DNA of 64,000 nt from WVYX01 sp039586815 (lineage in GTDB: Bacteria > Gemmatimonadota > Gemmatimonadetes > Gemmatimonadales > GWC2-71-9), in contig JBDHJR010000013.1 in assembly GCA_039586815.1 (NCBI GenBank), positions 62,001-126,000 on the forward strand, in the 5' to 3' direction. Below, piece by piece: positions 53,126 to 62,199 of the stretch (position 1 is the first letter of the stretch; each line of letters begins with the position of its first letter). The notes under the pieces are model-generated. The model did not search any database, was not told the DNA's origin, and saw only the letters and a program-made list of their open reading frames with translations. The translations under genes were made by a program, and so were the position numbers.

Positions 53126-53853
53126 CACACCATGCCTGTCATGATGAAGTAGTACTGCGCCATGGCGAGCATGACGAGCCCGGCTCCTTTCTTGATCCAG
53201 GACATCCACGGCCCCGCCCTGGGAAGCGCCGCGAGCGCGCCCGACGAGAGGCCCACTACCACGAGCAGCGCGGTCATCCCGAGCGAGAACGTGAACAGAT
53301 AGGCGAACCCGAGCACACCGCTGCCGGTGCTGGCCACCCAGGTGAGCACCACGGCAAAGGCCGGAGCGCCGCACGGAGCGGCCACGATGCCCGAAGTCGC
53401 GCCCAGCAGGAAGACAGCCGGGTACGACCCGGCGCCGAGTCCTCCGGCCCATTGCACCAGGCGTTGCGGCGCGGAGATCGGAATCACATCCAGCATGGCA
53501 AGCGCGAACAGCAGCAGCAGGTTCCCGATGGCGAGCCTGGCCCAGGGGCTTGAGGAGACGGTGCCGAACAGCGACCCGCTGAGCCCGGCCAGCAGGCCCA
53601 AGAGGGCGTAGAACAGCGCGAGGCCGGAAACGTAGGTGAGCGTCAGCGCCACGGTGCGGCGTCGCCCGCCGCCGGTACGAGCCGTTCCGGCAAGCACCCC
53701 CGCCGTGATCGGGATCATCGGATAGATGCAGGGAGTGAGGCTCGTCAGCACGCCCGCACCGAACAGTGTGACCAGCGCTACGAGGGGCTGGTGCTGCAGC
53801 GAGTCTGTCAGGCCGGCTTGCGCCGCGGTCAGCAGTGCCATGGCGCTAATCAT
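53122..53853 (-). CDS. CcdA/DsbD-type transmembrane electron carrier
   Basis: A 243-aa inner-membrane protein with about six helices. The two redox cysteines lie in the conserved settings LTPCIYPMIPIT (Cys42) and AAPCGAP (Cys161), as in the DsbD membrane domain and CcdA, which move electrons from cytoplasmic thioredoxin to periplasmic acceptors. Start ATG 53853 or 53841. The TlpA-like gene overlaps its stop codon, so the pair makes a complete electron relay. Confidence 0.9.
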   Translation of the reverse strand: MISAMALLTAAQAGLTDSLQHQPLVALVTLFGAGVLTSLTPCIYPMIPITAGVLAGTARTGGGRRRTVALTLTYVSGLALFYALLGLLAGLSGSLFGTVSSSPWARLAIGNLLLLFALAMLDVIPISAPQRLVQWAGGLGAGSYPAVFLLGATSGIVAAPCGAPAFAVVLTWVASTGSGVLGFAYLFTFSLGMTALLVVVGLSSGALAALPRAGPWMSWIKKGAGLVMLAMAQYYFIMTGMVW

Positions 53854-53960
53854 ATATTCTTGGCAGCCGACTTGCCGCCTCTCATACGGGAGCGCCCCTG
53901 CCGATTCCGCACCACCTTCCCGCCCGCGTCCTTACGCTCGCCGCCCTGTGCATCGGCGCG

Positions 53961-54548
53961 ATGGTGCAGCCTGCGTGCGCGCAGACGAGTACCGGGTCCG
54001 ACTGGGCTCGCGTGGGAGGCGCCGCACTCGGGGCGTACTCGGGAAGTGTGCTGGGAATGCTGGGCGGGCTGGTGCCCTGCAATCAGACACTTGCGGGCCA
54101 CCGCTGCGTGCGGGTTACGGCGGTCGGTGCTGGTGCCGTGGGTCTGGCCGGCGGCTTCTTCCTGGGTGACGCGGATGCCGACCGCGTGGCCGACGCGGCC
54201 GTGGCGGCGGGGATCGGGTTCGGGGCCGGAGCGCTGGTTGGTCTGATAGCCATGTCGCCGGCCGAGGGCTTCGGCTGGTCCGATGTGGCGGCGCTGGGCC
54301 TGGTGGGTGGGGCGGTGGGAGCCTCTGGGCCGGGCTCGGCCATAGGGTTCGGCGCGGGCGCGCTCACCGGCTTCGTGCTGTGGAAGGCGGTGCCCAACTT
54401 CGAGTTCGCCGACGCGGTGGGCTTGAGCCTCGTGGGCCTGGCGGCGGGGGGACTCGCTGGCTGGGTGGTGCGGGCGGCCGACGCGCAGAGTGGAACAGAC
54501 GCCGCAATGCAGCAAACGACGCCGTTGGTGATATCGCTGCGGTTCTAA
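53961..54548 (+). CDS. glycine-rich, glycine-zipper-like membrane protein
   Basis: A 195-aa protein dominated by small residues (GGAALGAYSGSVLGMLGG, GFGAGALVGLIAM, GFGAGALTGFVLW), forming about six glycine-zipper helices. Two cysteines (VPCNQTL, HRCVRV) lie in a loop near residues 40-50. The annotated ATG at 53961 leaves only part of a signal peptide. In frame upstream to 53898 the text LTLAALCIGAMVQPACAQ looks like a full signal, but only a CTG could start it there. So either the true start is non-canonical or the sequence upstream is damaged. Function unknown. Confidence 0.55.
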   Translation: MVQPACAQTSTGSDWARVGGAALGAYSGSVLGMLGGLVPCNQTLAGHRCVRVTAVGAGAVGLAGGFFLGDADADRVADAAVAAGIGFGAGALVGLIAMSPAEGFGWSDVAALGLVGGAVGASGPGSAIGFGAGALTGFVLWKAVPNFEFADAVGLSLVGLAAGGLAGWVVRAADAQSGTDAAMQQTTPLVISLRF

Positions 54549-54619
54549 CGGGTGTACCGGTGGCGGCCGAGTGCGCGACGCGGTATTAGACATGGTGCAG
54601 CGACTCCCAAGGAGTTCCG

Positions 54620-55984
54620 ATGCCTCGAACACTGACCCTGCTCACGACGCTTGCGACCGTCGCCACCCCCGCCCTGGCACAGGATGCCCACTACTGGACC
54701 AACCAGTACGGCACGCGGGGCAACCTGTTGGGTGGTGCCGTGGTCGGCAGCGTGGTGGACATCAGCGCCGTGTTCTACAACCCGGGCGCCGTGGCACTGA
54801 TTTCGGAGCCGGATTTGATCGCCACCTCGAAGGTGTTCGAGGTCAGCGACTTGAGCCTCCGTGGCTCCGGTGAACTCGATATCGAACTCGGCGATCTCAA
54901 CCTCGGTGTGGCACCGGGGTTCTTTGCCGGGCTGATGCCCTTCAAGTTCCTGGGCAACCACGTGCTGGGATATTCGTTTCTCACACGATACAAGTTCGAC
55001 GCTAATCTACGCGCCGCCGGGAGCGGCAGCGGCGATGCGATTGGTGATCCCACGCCCGAGGACTTCTTCGTGGAGCTGCAGGCCGCGAGCAAGCTCTCCG
55101 AGTCATGGGCAGGGCTGACATGGTCGGCGCCGCTCGGGCCGCGCTTCGGTTTCGGGGCCACTGGCTTCGTCACCATCCGAAGCCAAAAGGGACGCAGCAC
55201 CGTCAACGCGCAAGCCTTCGAGCCCGCCGCGACGGCGGGAGCGATCACGCTGTTAGACGAGGGGTTCACATACTACCACTACGGCGTGCTCGCGAAGCTG
55301 GGTGTCACGTACGATTGGATGGGGGTGAGCTTCGGACTCACCGCTACCACCCCGAGGCTCGGCGTCCTTGGGAAGGGCGAGACAGTCGCGAACACCGTGG
55401 TGGCCGGACAGGATCCGGACGGCGATGGCACGAACGACCTGCTCTGGTTCGGCAATGTGCAGGAAGACCTGCCCGTCACCTACAAGTCACCCTGGTCGCT
55501 GGCTGGCGGCGCCTCGTACAACTTCGGGAAGACGGGTATCCACGGCACGCTGGAGTGGTTCGACGAGGTACCCGCCTACGACGTGTTGGCATCAGAGCCG
55601 TTCGTGGCTCAGAGCACCGGTGACACGCTGCGTCTGGAGGTGAACCAGGAGCTCAAGTCGGTGGTCAACTTCGGGATCGGTATCGAGCAGGCGTTCACGC
55701 CTACCTTCTCCCTGTCGGCGAGTTTCCGCAGCGACAACTCTGCCATCAAAAGAAATGGTCGGACCGACGTGTCGGTGGCCAGCTGGAATATCTACTTCGT
55801 GACAGTGGGATCGAACTTCACGCTGGGAGGCGGCGCGCTGACGGTGGGCCTGGCCTACGGATTCGGCAACGAATCCACCGACGAGATCTTCGAGGAGATC
55901 GATGACGAGATCCTGGAAGGGATGCCCAGCGACGCGCAGTTGGAGTATCGCTCGCTGCGCCTGATCATCGCCTTCGGGTTCTAG
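54620..55984 (+). CDS. FadL/OmpP1-like outer-membrane transporter
   Basis: A 454-aa protein with a signal peptide (MPRTLTLLTTLATVATPALA) and a plug-like N-terminus (NLLGGAVVGSVVDISAVFYNPGAVAL) typical of FadL, whose NPA-type motif is here NPGAVA. Barrel strands fill the remainder and it ends in Phe (LIIAFGF). FadL proteins admit long-chain fatty acids or other hydrophobic compounds. The ATG at 54620 lies 5 nt after AAGGAG. Confidence 0.85.
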   Translation: MPRTLTLLTTLATVATPALAQDAHYWTNQYGTRGNLLGGAVVGSVVDISAVFYNPGAVALISEPDLIATSKVFEVSDLSLRGSGELDIELGDLNLGVAPGFFAGLMPFKFLGNHVLGYSFLTRYKFDANLRAAGSGSGDAIGDPTPEDFFVELQAASKLSESWAGLTWSAPLGPRFGFGATGFVTIRSQKGRSTVNAQAFEPAATAGAITLLDEGFTYYHYGVLAKLGVTYDWMGVSFGLTATTPRLGVLGKGETVANTVVAGQDPDGDGTNDLLWFGNVQEDLPVTYKSPWSLAGGASYNFGKTGIHGTLEWFDEVPAYDVLASEPFVAQSTGDTLRLEVNQELKSVVNFGIGIEQAFTPTFSLSASFRSDNSAIKRNGRTDVSVASWNIYFVTVGSNFTLGGGALTVGLAYGFGNESTDEIFEEIDDEILEGMPSDAQLEYRSLRLIIAFGF

Positions 55985-56055
55985 ATTCGCATGGCCACGG
56001 GAGACCGGAAGACAACGGCCGCTGCGGTTAGCTGCCGCGGCTGCGAGGGAACAGA

Positions 56056-58146
56056 ATGACGCTGCGTACAAGCGTGATGACGGGAGCGCTGCTGACGCTG
56101 GCGCTCCCGGCCGTGCTGCTGCTGGGCCCGCAGGAGTCGGACGACGACGTCGCCGGCTGGCCCCGGGAGATGTCCGGTGGGGAATTCACCGTGGTCATGT
56201 ACCAGCCGCAGCTCGAGACGTTCGAGGGCAACGAGATAACGGCACGGGCCGCAGTGTCGATCGAGGGCGGCGAGCTGGAGCAGCCCGTGTTCGGCGTGGT
56301 GTGGCTGACCGCCGTGGTGGACACGGACCGGGACGAGCGCTGGGTCCACGCGCTCGCCGTCCGGATCACTCGAGTCCACTTACCTGGCGCCCCGGCGTCG
56401 CACGAGGAACAGTTGGCGGACTTCCTCGAGCTGGAGATTCCCAAGTGGGATCTCGGCATGTCGCTCGACCGGCTGCTCACAGCGCTGAACATCGAGGAGC
56501 AGCGGCGGCGCGCCGCGGAGGGGTTGGGTACTGATCCCCCGGTCATCTTGGTCCGCGACGAGCCGACGGTGCTGATCAGCATCGACGGGGAGCCGCATCT
56601 ACTGGGGGTGGAGAACACCGACCTCCAGCGCGTGATCAACACGCCCTTCACCGTTCTCTTCGCTCCGGAGTCGGCGACCTACTACCTCGCCGCCGACACC
56701 AGCGCGTGGTACACGGCGCCGGCCGTCGAGGGTCCCTGGGAGGTTACCGACAACGTCCCCTCGGAGGTCGCGGTGCTCGCTCCTCCTCCGCCGGAGCCGC
56801 CGGAGCCAGCCGAGGGAGAGGAGATCGTCGATGAAGAGGAGATAGAGGTTGGACCTCCGCCCGCGATCCTCGTAGCCACAGAGCCGACGGAGCTCATCGT
56901 GACTGAGGGCCCCCCCGAGTACACGCCGCTCGAGGGAGGGGAGCTGCTGTTCGTATCCAACACGTCGAGCGACATCGTGCTCGAGGTCGCGACCGGGCGG
57001 TTCTTCCTGGTGCTGTCGGGGCGGTGGTACGAGAGCGAAGCACTGGAGGGACCGTGGAACTACGTGCCAGCGGACTCGCTGCCGCAGAGCTTCGCGCAAA
57101 TCCCCCCGGAATCGGACCTGGCGCACCTCAGGGTGCACGTGGCCGGCACCGAGGAAGCCGACGAAGCCGTCATGGACCACCAGATCCCGCAGACGGCGGC
57201 CGTGAAGCGTGATGCCACTACCGAGGTAGTGTACGACGGCGAGCCCCAGTTCGAGCCGATCGAGGACACTGAGCTGGAGTACGCAACGAACACGGCTTCG
57301 CAGGTCATCAAGGCCGGCGATGAGTACTACGTGTGCGACGAGGCGGTGTGGTTCGTTTCGGAGAGCCCGGCGGGTCCGTGGGTCGTGGCGGAAAAGGTAC
57401 CGCAGGAGATATACACGATCCCCTCGACCAATCCCAACTACAACGTCACTTACGTCTACGTGTACGATTCGACGCCCGACGTGGTGTACGTGGGGTACTA
57501 CCCGGGGTACATGTACAGCTTCGTGTACGGACCGACCATCGTGTACGGCACCGGGTGGTGGTACCGACCGTGGTGGGGGCGCTATTACTATCCCCGTCCG
57601 GTCACGTGGGGATTCCACGTGCACTGGAACCCGTGGTGGGGCTGGAGCTTCGGTTTCAGCTACGGGGCGGGACCGTTCCGGTTCTACGTCGGGTTCGGCG
57701 GCTGGTATCGCGGTGGCTGGTGGGGCCCGCGGGGCTACAGGGGCTATCGCCACGGGTATCACCATGGCTGGCGTGCCGGGTACCGCGCGGGGTACTACGC
57801 CGGGCGGCGCGACGCGCACCGGCGCAGCAACATGTACCGCTCCCAGGGGAACCGGGCGCGCACTACCGAGCGAGCGCGACCGAGCGGTCGACAGCAGCCC
57901 AACGTGGCCCGCAACCGCTCCAACAACGTGCTCGCCGACCGCAACGGGAACGTGCACCGCCGCAACCAGGACGGCTCGTGGCAGCAGCGACAGGGAGGCG
58001 GCTGGCAGCCTTCCAGCCGTCCGTCGCAGGGCTCGTCCGGTCTGAGCCGCGATTACCAGGCGCGCCAGCGCGGATCGCAGCGCACCCAGAACTTCAACCG
58101 CGCGCGCGGCGGTGGCGCCGCTCGGGGTGGAGGAAGGAGACGGTGA
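56056..58146 (+). CDS. large secreted protein with Tyr/Trp/Gly-rich C-terminus
   Basis: A 696-aa exported protein. The N-terminal half (to about 480) is acidic and beta-rich with repeated ILVATEPTELIVTEGPPEY and VEGPWEVTDNVPSE-like modules (about 170-410). A Pro/Glu linker (PPPPEPPEPAEGEEIVDEEE) lies near 237-258. Residues about 470-595 are rich in Tyr, Trp and Gly (VYVGYYPGYMYSFVYG, GWWYRPWWGRYYYP), followed by a basic R/Q/N-rich tail. Similar compositions occur in proteins labelled carbohydrate-binding family V/XII, but no enzyme motif is visible. It overlaps the next gene (TGATG). Confidence 0.7.
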   Translation: MTLRTSVMTGALLTLALPAVLLLGPQESDDDVAGWPREMSGGEFTVVMYQPQLETFEGNEITARAAVSIEGGELEQPVFGVVWLTAVVDTDRDERWVHALAVRITRVHLPGAPASHEEQLADFLELEIPKWDLGMSLDRLLTALNIEEQRRRAAEGLGTDPPVILVRDEPTVLISIDGEPHLLGVENTDLQRVINTPFTVLFAPESATYYLAADTSAWYTAPAVEGPWEVTDNVPSEVAVLAPPPPEPPEPAEGEEIVDEEEIEVGPPPAILVATEPTELIVTEGPPEYTPLEGGELLFVSNTSSDIVLEVATGRFFLVLSGRWYESEALEGPWNYVPADSLPQSFAQIPPESDLAHLRVHVAGTEEADEAVMDHQIPQTAAVKRDATTEVVYDGEPQFEPIEDTELEYATNTASQVIKAGDEYYVCDEAVWFVSESPAGPWVVAEKVPQEIYTIPSTNPNYNVTYVYVYDSTPDVVYVGYYPGYMYSFVYGPTIVYGTGWWYRPWWGRYYYPRPVTWGFHVHWNPWWGWSFGFSYGAGPFRFYVGFGGWYRGGWWGPRGYRGYRHGYHHGWRAGYRAGYYAGRRDAHRRSNMYRSQGNRARTTERARPSGRQQPNVARNRSNNVLADRNGNVHRRNQDGSWQQRQGGGWQPSSRPSQGSSGLSRDYQARQRGSQRTQNFNRARGGGAARGGGRRR

Positions 58147-59312
58147 TGGCGAACCGATCGGCGGTGCCACGTGGCGCGTCGCTCTTCATCGTGCTCGTTT
58201 TGGCGGCCGGCTGCGTGAGCGTGCCGTCGCAGTCGCCGAGCATGAAGAGCGCCGGCGTCGAAGGAATCACCGCAACTGAGCTGCGCGAGCAGGTGCTGCA
58301 ATACGCCACGGACTTCGGCCAGGCGGTGGAGCGCTTGGCAGACAGTATCCGGGCGGAAGCCGAAAGCCCCGAGGGCCAGTACCGGGCGCTACTGTGGAAG
58401 TCCACTTCCATAGCGAACGTGCGAGAGGCGGCGCTGATCTCGGACCCGCTGCTCGCCATGCTGGACGTGTGGCTCTACACCCGACAGGTGCGGTATTTCA
58501 TGGAGGACCCGCCTCGCGAGTACAGCGTTGAGTCGCCAGAGGTGCAGGCCGCGGCGGTGGCCCTGTTCGAGGACCTGGAGCGGGAGGCCCGTGCCATGGC
58601 CGTCCGCGTCGTGAGTGAGGAGGCGGTGGTCGCGTTCGAGCCCAGGCTCGACCAGTTCGCGGTCGAGCACCCCATCGATCCGCACAATCTCAACCGTACC
58701 TCGATATTGTCCGCCGACACAACCACGATGCGCAGGGTGGGCGGCGGCATCGGAGGCGCCATCGGGGCCACGTACTGGAGCATGCGCGACGTGGCCGACC
58801 GCGCGGGGGCGATCAACGACGCGCTGGGCAAGGAGCTGCGCTGGAACGTGGAGCTGATGGCGTACGAGCTGTCGCGCATGCCGCTCGTGGACAGCACGAT
58901 GACCAGCCTGAGCACGTCACTGGACCGCATCGGTGCGCTGGCCGACACGCTCCCCACCCTGGTGAGCGGCGAGCGAGCCGCAGTGCTGGAGGCGCTTCAC
59001 GTGGAGCTGACGGCGCTCACGCGATCCATCAACACAATGCGGCACGAGACCGTGGACGCGATCTCGGACGAGCGGGTGGCAGTGGTCGAGGCCATCGTGA
59101 TGCAACGGGTCGCCGTGCTCGAAGCTATCACCAGTGAGCGCATCGCCACCATGGCGGCGATGGACAGCATCGTGGTGCGGGCGATCGATCAGTCGGAGAA
59201 CCTGGTGGACCACATCTTCTGGCGCCTGATCCAGCTGGTGGTAGTAGTGCTCGTGCTGCTGGTGGTCGGGCTGGTGGTCGTACTGCGGGTGCGGCGCCCA
59301 GTAGAGCCGTAG
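58146..59312 (+). CDS. lipoprotein with coiled coil and C-terminal membrane helix
   Basis: A 388-aa protein. The lipobox LAAGC (lipid Cys23) is near the N-terminus; residues 40-330 are helical with heptad-like repeats (DAISDERVAVVEAIVMQRV, VLEAITSERIATMAAMDS). The last 40 residues contain a strong membrane helix (LIQLVVVVLVLLVVGLVVVL). Lipid anchor plus C-terminal helix would fix both ends to a membrane. The start at 58146 shares bases with the stop of the preceding gene (TGATG), so both are translated together. Function unknown. Confidence 0.7.
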   Translation: MANRSAVPRGASLFIVLVLAAGCVSVPSQSPSMKSAGVEGITATELREQVLQYATDFGQAVERLADSIRAEAESPEGQYRALLWKSTSIANVREAALISDPLLAMLDVWLYTRQVRYFMEDPPREYSVESPEVQAAAVALFEDLEREARAMAVRVVSEEAVVAFEPRLDQFAVEHPIDPHNLNRTSILSADTTTMRRVGGGIGGAIGATYWSMRDVADRAGAINDALGKELRWNVELMAYELSRMPLVDSTMTSLSTSLDRIGALADTLPTLVSGERAAVLEALHVELTALTRSINTMRHETVDAISDERVAVVEAIVMQRVAVLEAITSERIATMAAMDSIVVRAIDQSENLVDHIFWRLIQLVVVVLVLLVVGLVVVLRVRRPVEP

Positions 59313-59337
59313 GCCCCAGGCGCGCAGCGATCCACAC

Positions 59338-59365
59338 ACGGCCGCCCGGCAACACGGGCGGCCGT
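59338..59365 (+). terminator. terminator hairpin
   Basis: Perfect 11-bp stem ACGGCCGCCCG / CGGGCGGCCGT with a 6-nt loop, 25 bp after the stop at 59312, followed by TCTGCATT. Confidence 0.8.
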
Positions 59366-59479
59366 TCTGCATTCGCCGTGCGGGTTGCGGACGCGTGTCC
59401 CGCGGCCCAAGATTCGCGGCGTCTCCCCTCCCGGTGTGGCTGCGGTGTCGTGCGGACCCTCCATCAAGGAGCCCCGTAG

Positions 59480-61429
59480 ATGAACGGCCGGAAGCTTCCC
59501 TCCACGGCGTACGAGCTCAAGGAAGGCGAGCAGTTCGTCCCCCTCACCCGGGGGCAGACCCTCACCGAGCTCACGGTCAAGGCGGTGATCTCGGGCGCGC
59601 TGCTCGGGGTGGTGTTCGGGGCGGCCAACACCTACCTCGGCCTGATGGCCGGGCTCACCATCAGCACCTCCATTCCGGTGGCGGTGCTCACGGTGGTTGC
59701 GTTCCGCCTGTTCACCGCATTTGGGTTGAAGCACAGCATTCTCGAGAGCAACATGTCCCAGACCATTGGGTCGGCCAGCTCGTCGGTGGCCTCGGGTGTG
59801 CTGTTCACCATCCCGGCGCTGTTCATGTGGGGGATGACTCCTGCGTGGCGCCAGACCACGCTGCTGGCGATGTGCGGCGGGCTGATCGGCGTGCTTGCAA
59901 TGGTCCCGTTGCGCCGCTATCTCATCAAGCGCGAGCACGGCAAGCTGCCGTACCCCGAGGGGATGGCATGCGCCGAAGTGCTGGTGGCCGCCGAGGGCGG
60001 TGGCAAGCAGGCCCACCCGGTGTTCTGGGGCATTGGCGTGGGCATGTTGTTCCAGCTGATCACGAACGGCTTCAGGTTCGTGGCTCGCACCTTCCACGTG
60101 GACTTTGCGTACCGGGCCAGCGTCTCCGCCAGCGTGTCGCCGCCGCTAATCGGGGTGGGCTACATCCTGGGCATCCGCATCGCCACGGTCATGGTGGCCG
60201 GCGGAGCACTCTCGGCGCTGGTGATCATCCCGGCCATCTACCTGTGGGGGCAAGGGCTCACCGAGCCACTCTACCCCGAGACCGAGCTGCTCATCAGTGA
60301 GATGTCGACGGGCGAGATCTGGCACCGTTACGTGCGCTACATCGGCGCCGGGGCGGTCGCCACGGGTGGCATCATCACCCTGATTCGCTCGATCCCGACC
60401 ATGATCGAGTCGTTCAAGCTGGGGCTCAAACAGATCACTGCGAACATCGATCAGAATGCAGTGGATCGCACGGACCGTGACCTGTCTTTCAAGACGGTCC
60501 TCGTGTGGATCGCCGCGATTCTCGCGATCTTGACGTTCGTGCCGGGCATCCTGGGCTACATCGACTCGATCCCGGTACGGTTGGTAGCGTCGGTGCTCAT
60601 TGCCATCTTCGCCTTCTTCTTCGTCACCGTGAGTTCGCGCATCGTGGGCCTGGTGGGTGTGACGTCGAATCCCACGTCGGGGATGACCATTGCCACGCTG
60701 CTCGGGGTGAGCCTCATCTTCTACCTGGCGGGCTGGACCGACATGGCCGGGAGAGCGACGGCGCTCATGGTGGGGACGGCGGTTTGCATCGCCGCCTCCA
60801 TCGCGGGTGACACTTCGCAGGATCTCAAGACTGGATTCGTGCTGGGCGCCACGCCGCGGCTGCAACAGATCGGCGAGCTGGCCGGGGTGATCACCTCGGC
60901 GGGCGTCGTGACACTGGTGGTGGCGTTGCTGCACAACAATGTGGAAGGCGGACTGGGTGGCGCCGAGTTGCCCGCGCCGCAGGCCATGCTGATGCGGCTG
61001 GTGATCGACGGCGTGCTGGATCAGAGCCTGCCGTGGGCCTTCATTCTGATTGGCGTGGTCATCGGGACCGTCGCCTCGTTCTTCAAGATCCCGGTTCTGG
61101 CCTTCGCGGTGGGCGTGTACCTGCCGCTTTCCACGATGGGCGCGGTCTTCGTCGGCGGCCTGACGCGCTACTTCCTCACGCGCAAACAGGCGCCGCAGGA
61201 AGCCGAGCGGCGGCGTGAGCAAGGGGTGCTGTTCGGCTCCGGTCTGGTAGGAGGCGGAGGCCTCACCGGCGTGGTGCTCGCGCTCTGGGTGGCTGCGCGC
61301 GGCGGCGAGCGGATCGAGGGCTTCCCGCTCAGATTGCCGGACTATGCGGAGCAGATGCTGGCGCTCTTCACCATCGGTGCGATCGTGGCGATTCTCATGT
61401 GGGTCGCCACCCGGTACCAGGAAGAGTGA
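59480..61429 (+). CDS. OPT-family oligopeptide transporter
   Basis: A 649-aa protein with about fourteen membrane helices. Conserved segments are the N-terminal TLTELTVKAVISGALLGVVF, ESNMSQTIGSASSSVASG (about 90-107) and the family LPYPEGMACAEVL motif near 156-168. OPT proteins import peptides or metal chelates coupled to protons. It has ATGA/GTGA-type coupling to the TSUP gene that follows, so both are one operon. Confidence 0.92.
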   Translation: MNGRKLPSTAYELKEGEQFVPLTRGQTLTELTVKAVISGALLGVVFGAANTYLGLMAGLTISTSIPVAVLTVVAFRLFTAFGLKHSILESNMSQTIGSASSSVASGVLFTIPALFMWGMTPAWRQTTLLAMCGGLIGVLAMVPLRRYLIKREHGKLPYPEGMACAEVLVAAEGGGKQAHPVFWGIGVGMLFQLITNGFRFVARTFHVDFAYRASVSASVSPPLIGVGYILGIRIATVMVAGGALSALVIIPAIYLWGQGLTEPLYPETELLISEMSTGEIWHRYVRYIGAGAVATGGIITLIRSIPTMIESFKLGLKQITANIDQNAVDRTDRDLSFKTVLVWIAAILAILTFVPGILGYIDSIPVRLVASVLIAIFAFFFVTVSSRIVGLVGVTSNPTSGMTIATLLGVSLIFYLAGWTDMAGRATALMVGTAVCIAASIAGDTSQDLKTGFVLGATPRLQQIGELAGVITSAGVVTLVVALLHNNVEGGLGGAELPAPQAMLMRLVIDGVLDQSLPWAFILIGVVIGTVASFFKIPVLAFAVGVYLPLSTMGAVFVGGLTRYFLTRKQAPQEAERRREQGVLFGSGLVGGGGLTGVVLALWVAARGGERIEGFPLRLPDYAEQMLALFTIGAIVAILMWVATRYQEE

Positions 61430-62142
61430 CCCCGCTCACTTTCGCGGTCATCACGGTGATCGTGACCCTCGGTGCCACGCTGCAGGGCACCGTGGGCTTC
61501 GGCATGGGGCTCCTCGCCGTCCCGTTGCTGATCCTGATCGATCCACGGCTCGTGCCGGGCCCTCTGCTGGGCACCTCCATCGTGTACGTACTGCTCCTGG
61601 CGGTGCGCAACCGGCGGGGTGTGAGGTGGGGAGATCTCAAGTGGGCGCTCACCGGGCGGTTCGCCGGTGTCGCGATCGCTGCCGCGGTACTGGCCGTCGT
61701 TTCGCCCGCCCGCATCGAGTTGATCTTCGGGGTGCTGATCCTGCTGGCGGTGGCGCTGAGCGCCTCGGGCATCAAGCTCGAGCCGAAGCCCGGTACGCTT
61801 CTGGGGGCCGGGACGCTATCCGGCTTCATGGCCACCACGGTATCGATCGGCGGGCCTCCCATGGCCCTCCTCTATCAGCACAAGTCGGGCGAGCGGCTGC
61901 GCGGCACGATGTCGGGCTTCTTCGTGGTGGGGATTCTCCTGTCCATTACGGCGCTGCACTTCGTGGGCCGATTCGGACTCCAGGAGGCCATCCTGGCGGC
62001 GATGCTGCTGCCGGGTACCCTCCTGGGGTTCTTGCTGTCGCAACACACGGCCCGCGTGTTCGACCGCGGATACATCCGTCCCGCGGTGCTCACGGTCTCG
62101 AGTGTTGCCGCGGCGGTGGTGCTGCTGCGGCAGCTGCTGTGA
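61426..62142 (+). CDS. TSUP (TauE/SafE)-family sulfite exporter-like protein
   Basis: A 238-aa membrane protein with about eight helices. The signature TLQGTVGFGMGLLAVPLLIL lies near 15-34, and the half repeats at SGFMATTVSIGGPPMALLY complete the pseudo-twofold motif of TSUP proteins, which export sulfite, sulfoacetate or similar anions. The GTG start at 61426 overlaps the OPT stop (GTGA). Its substrate is not known. Confidence 0.88.
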   Translation: MTPLTFAVITVIVTLGATLQGTVGFGMGLLAVPLLILIDPRLVPGPLLGTSIVYVLLLAVRNRRGVRWGDLKWALTGRFAGVAIAAAVLAVVSPARIELIFGVLILLAVALSASGIKLEPKPGTLLGAGTLSGFMATTVSIGGPPMALLYQHKSGERLRGTMSGFFVVGILLSITALHFVGRFGLQEAILAAMLLPGTLLGFLLSQHTARVFDRGYIRPAVLTVSSVAAAVVLLRQLL

Positions 62143-62199
62143 ACTGCAACTTCCCGCTAACCAACTCCGTACCTGTGGTAGTCAGATAACCCCGAGGCC

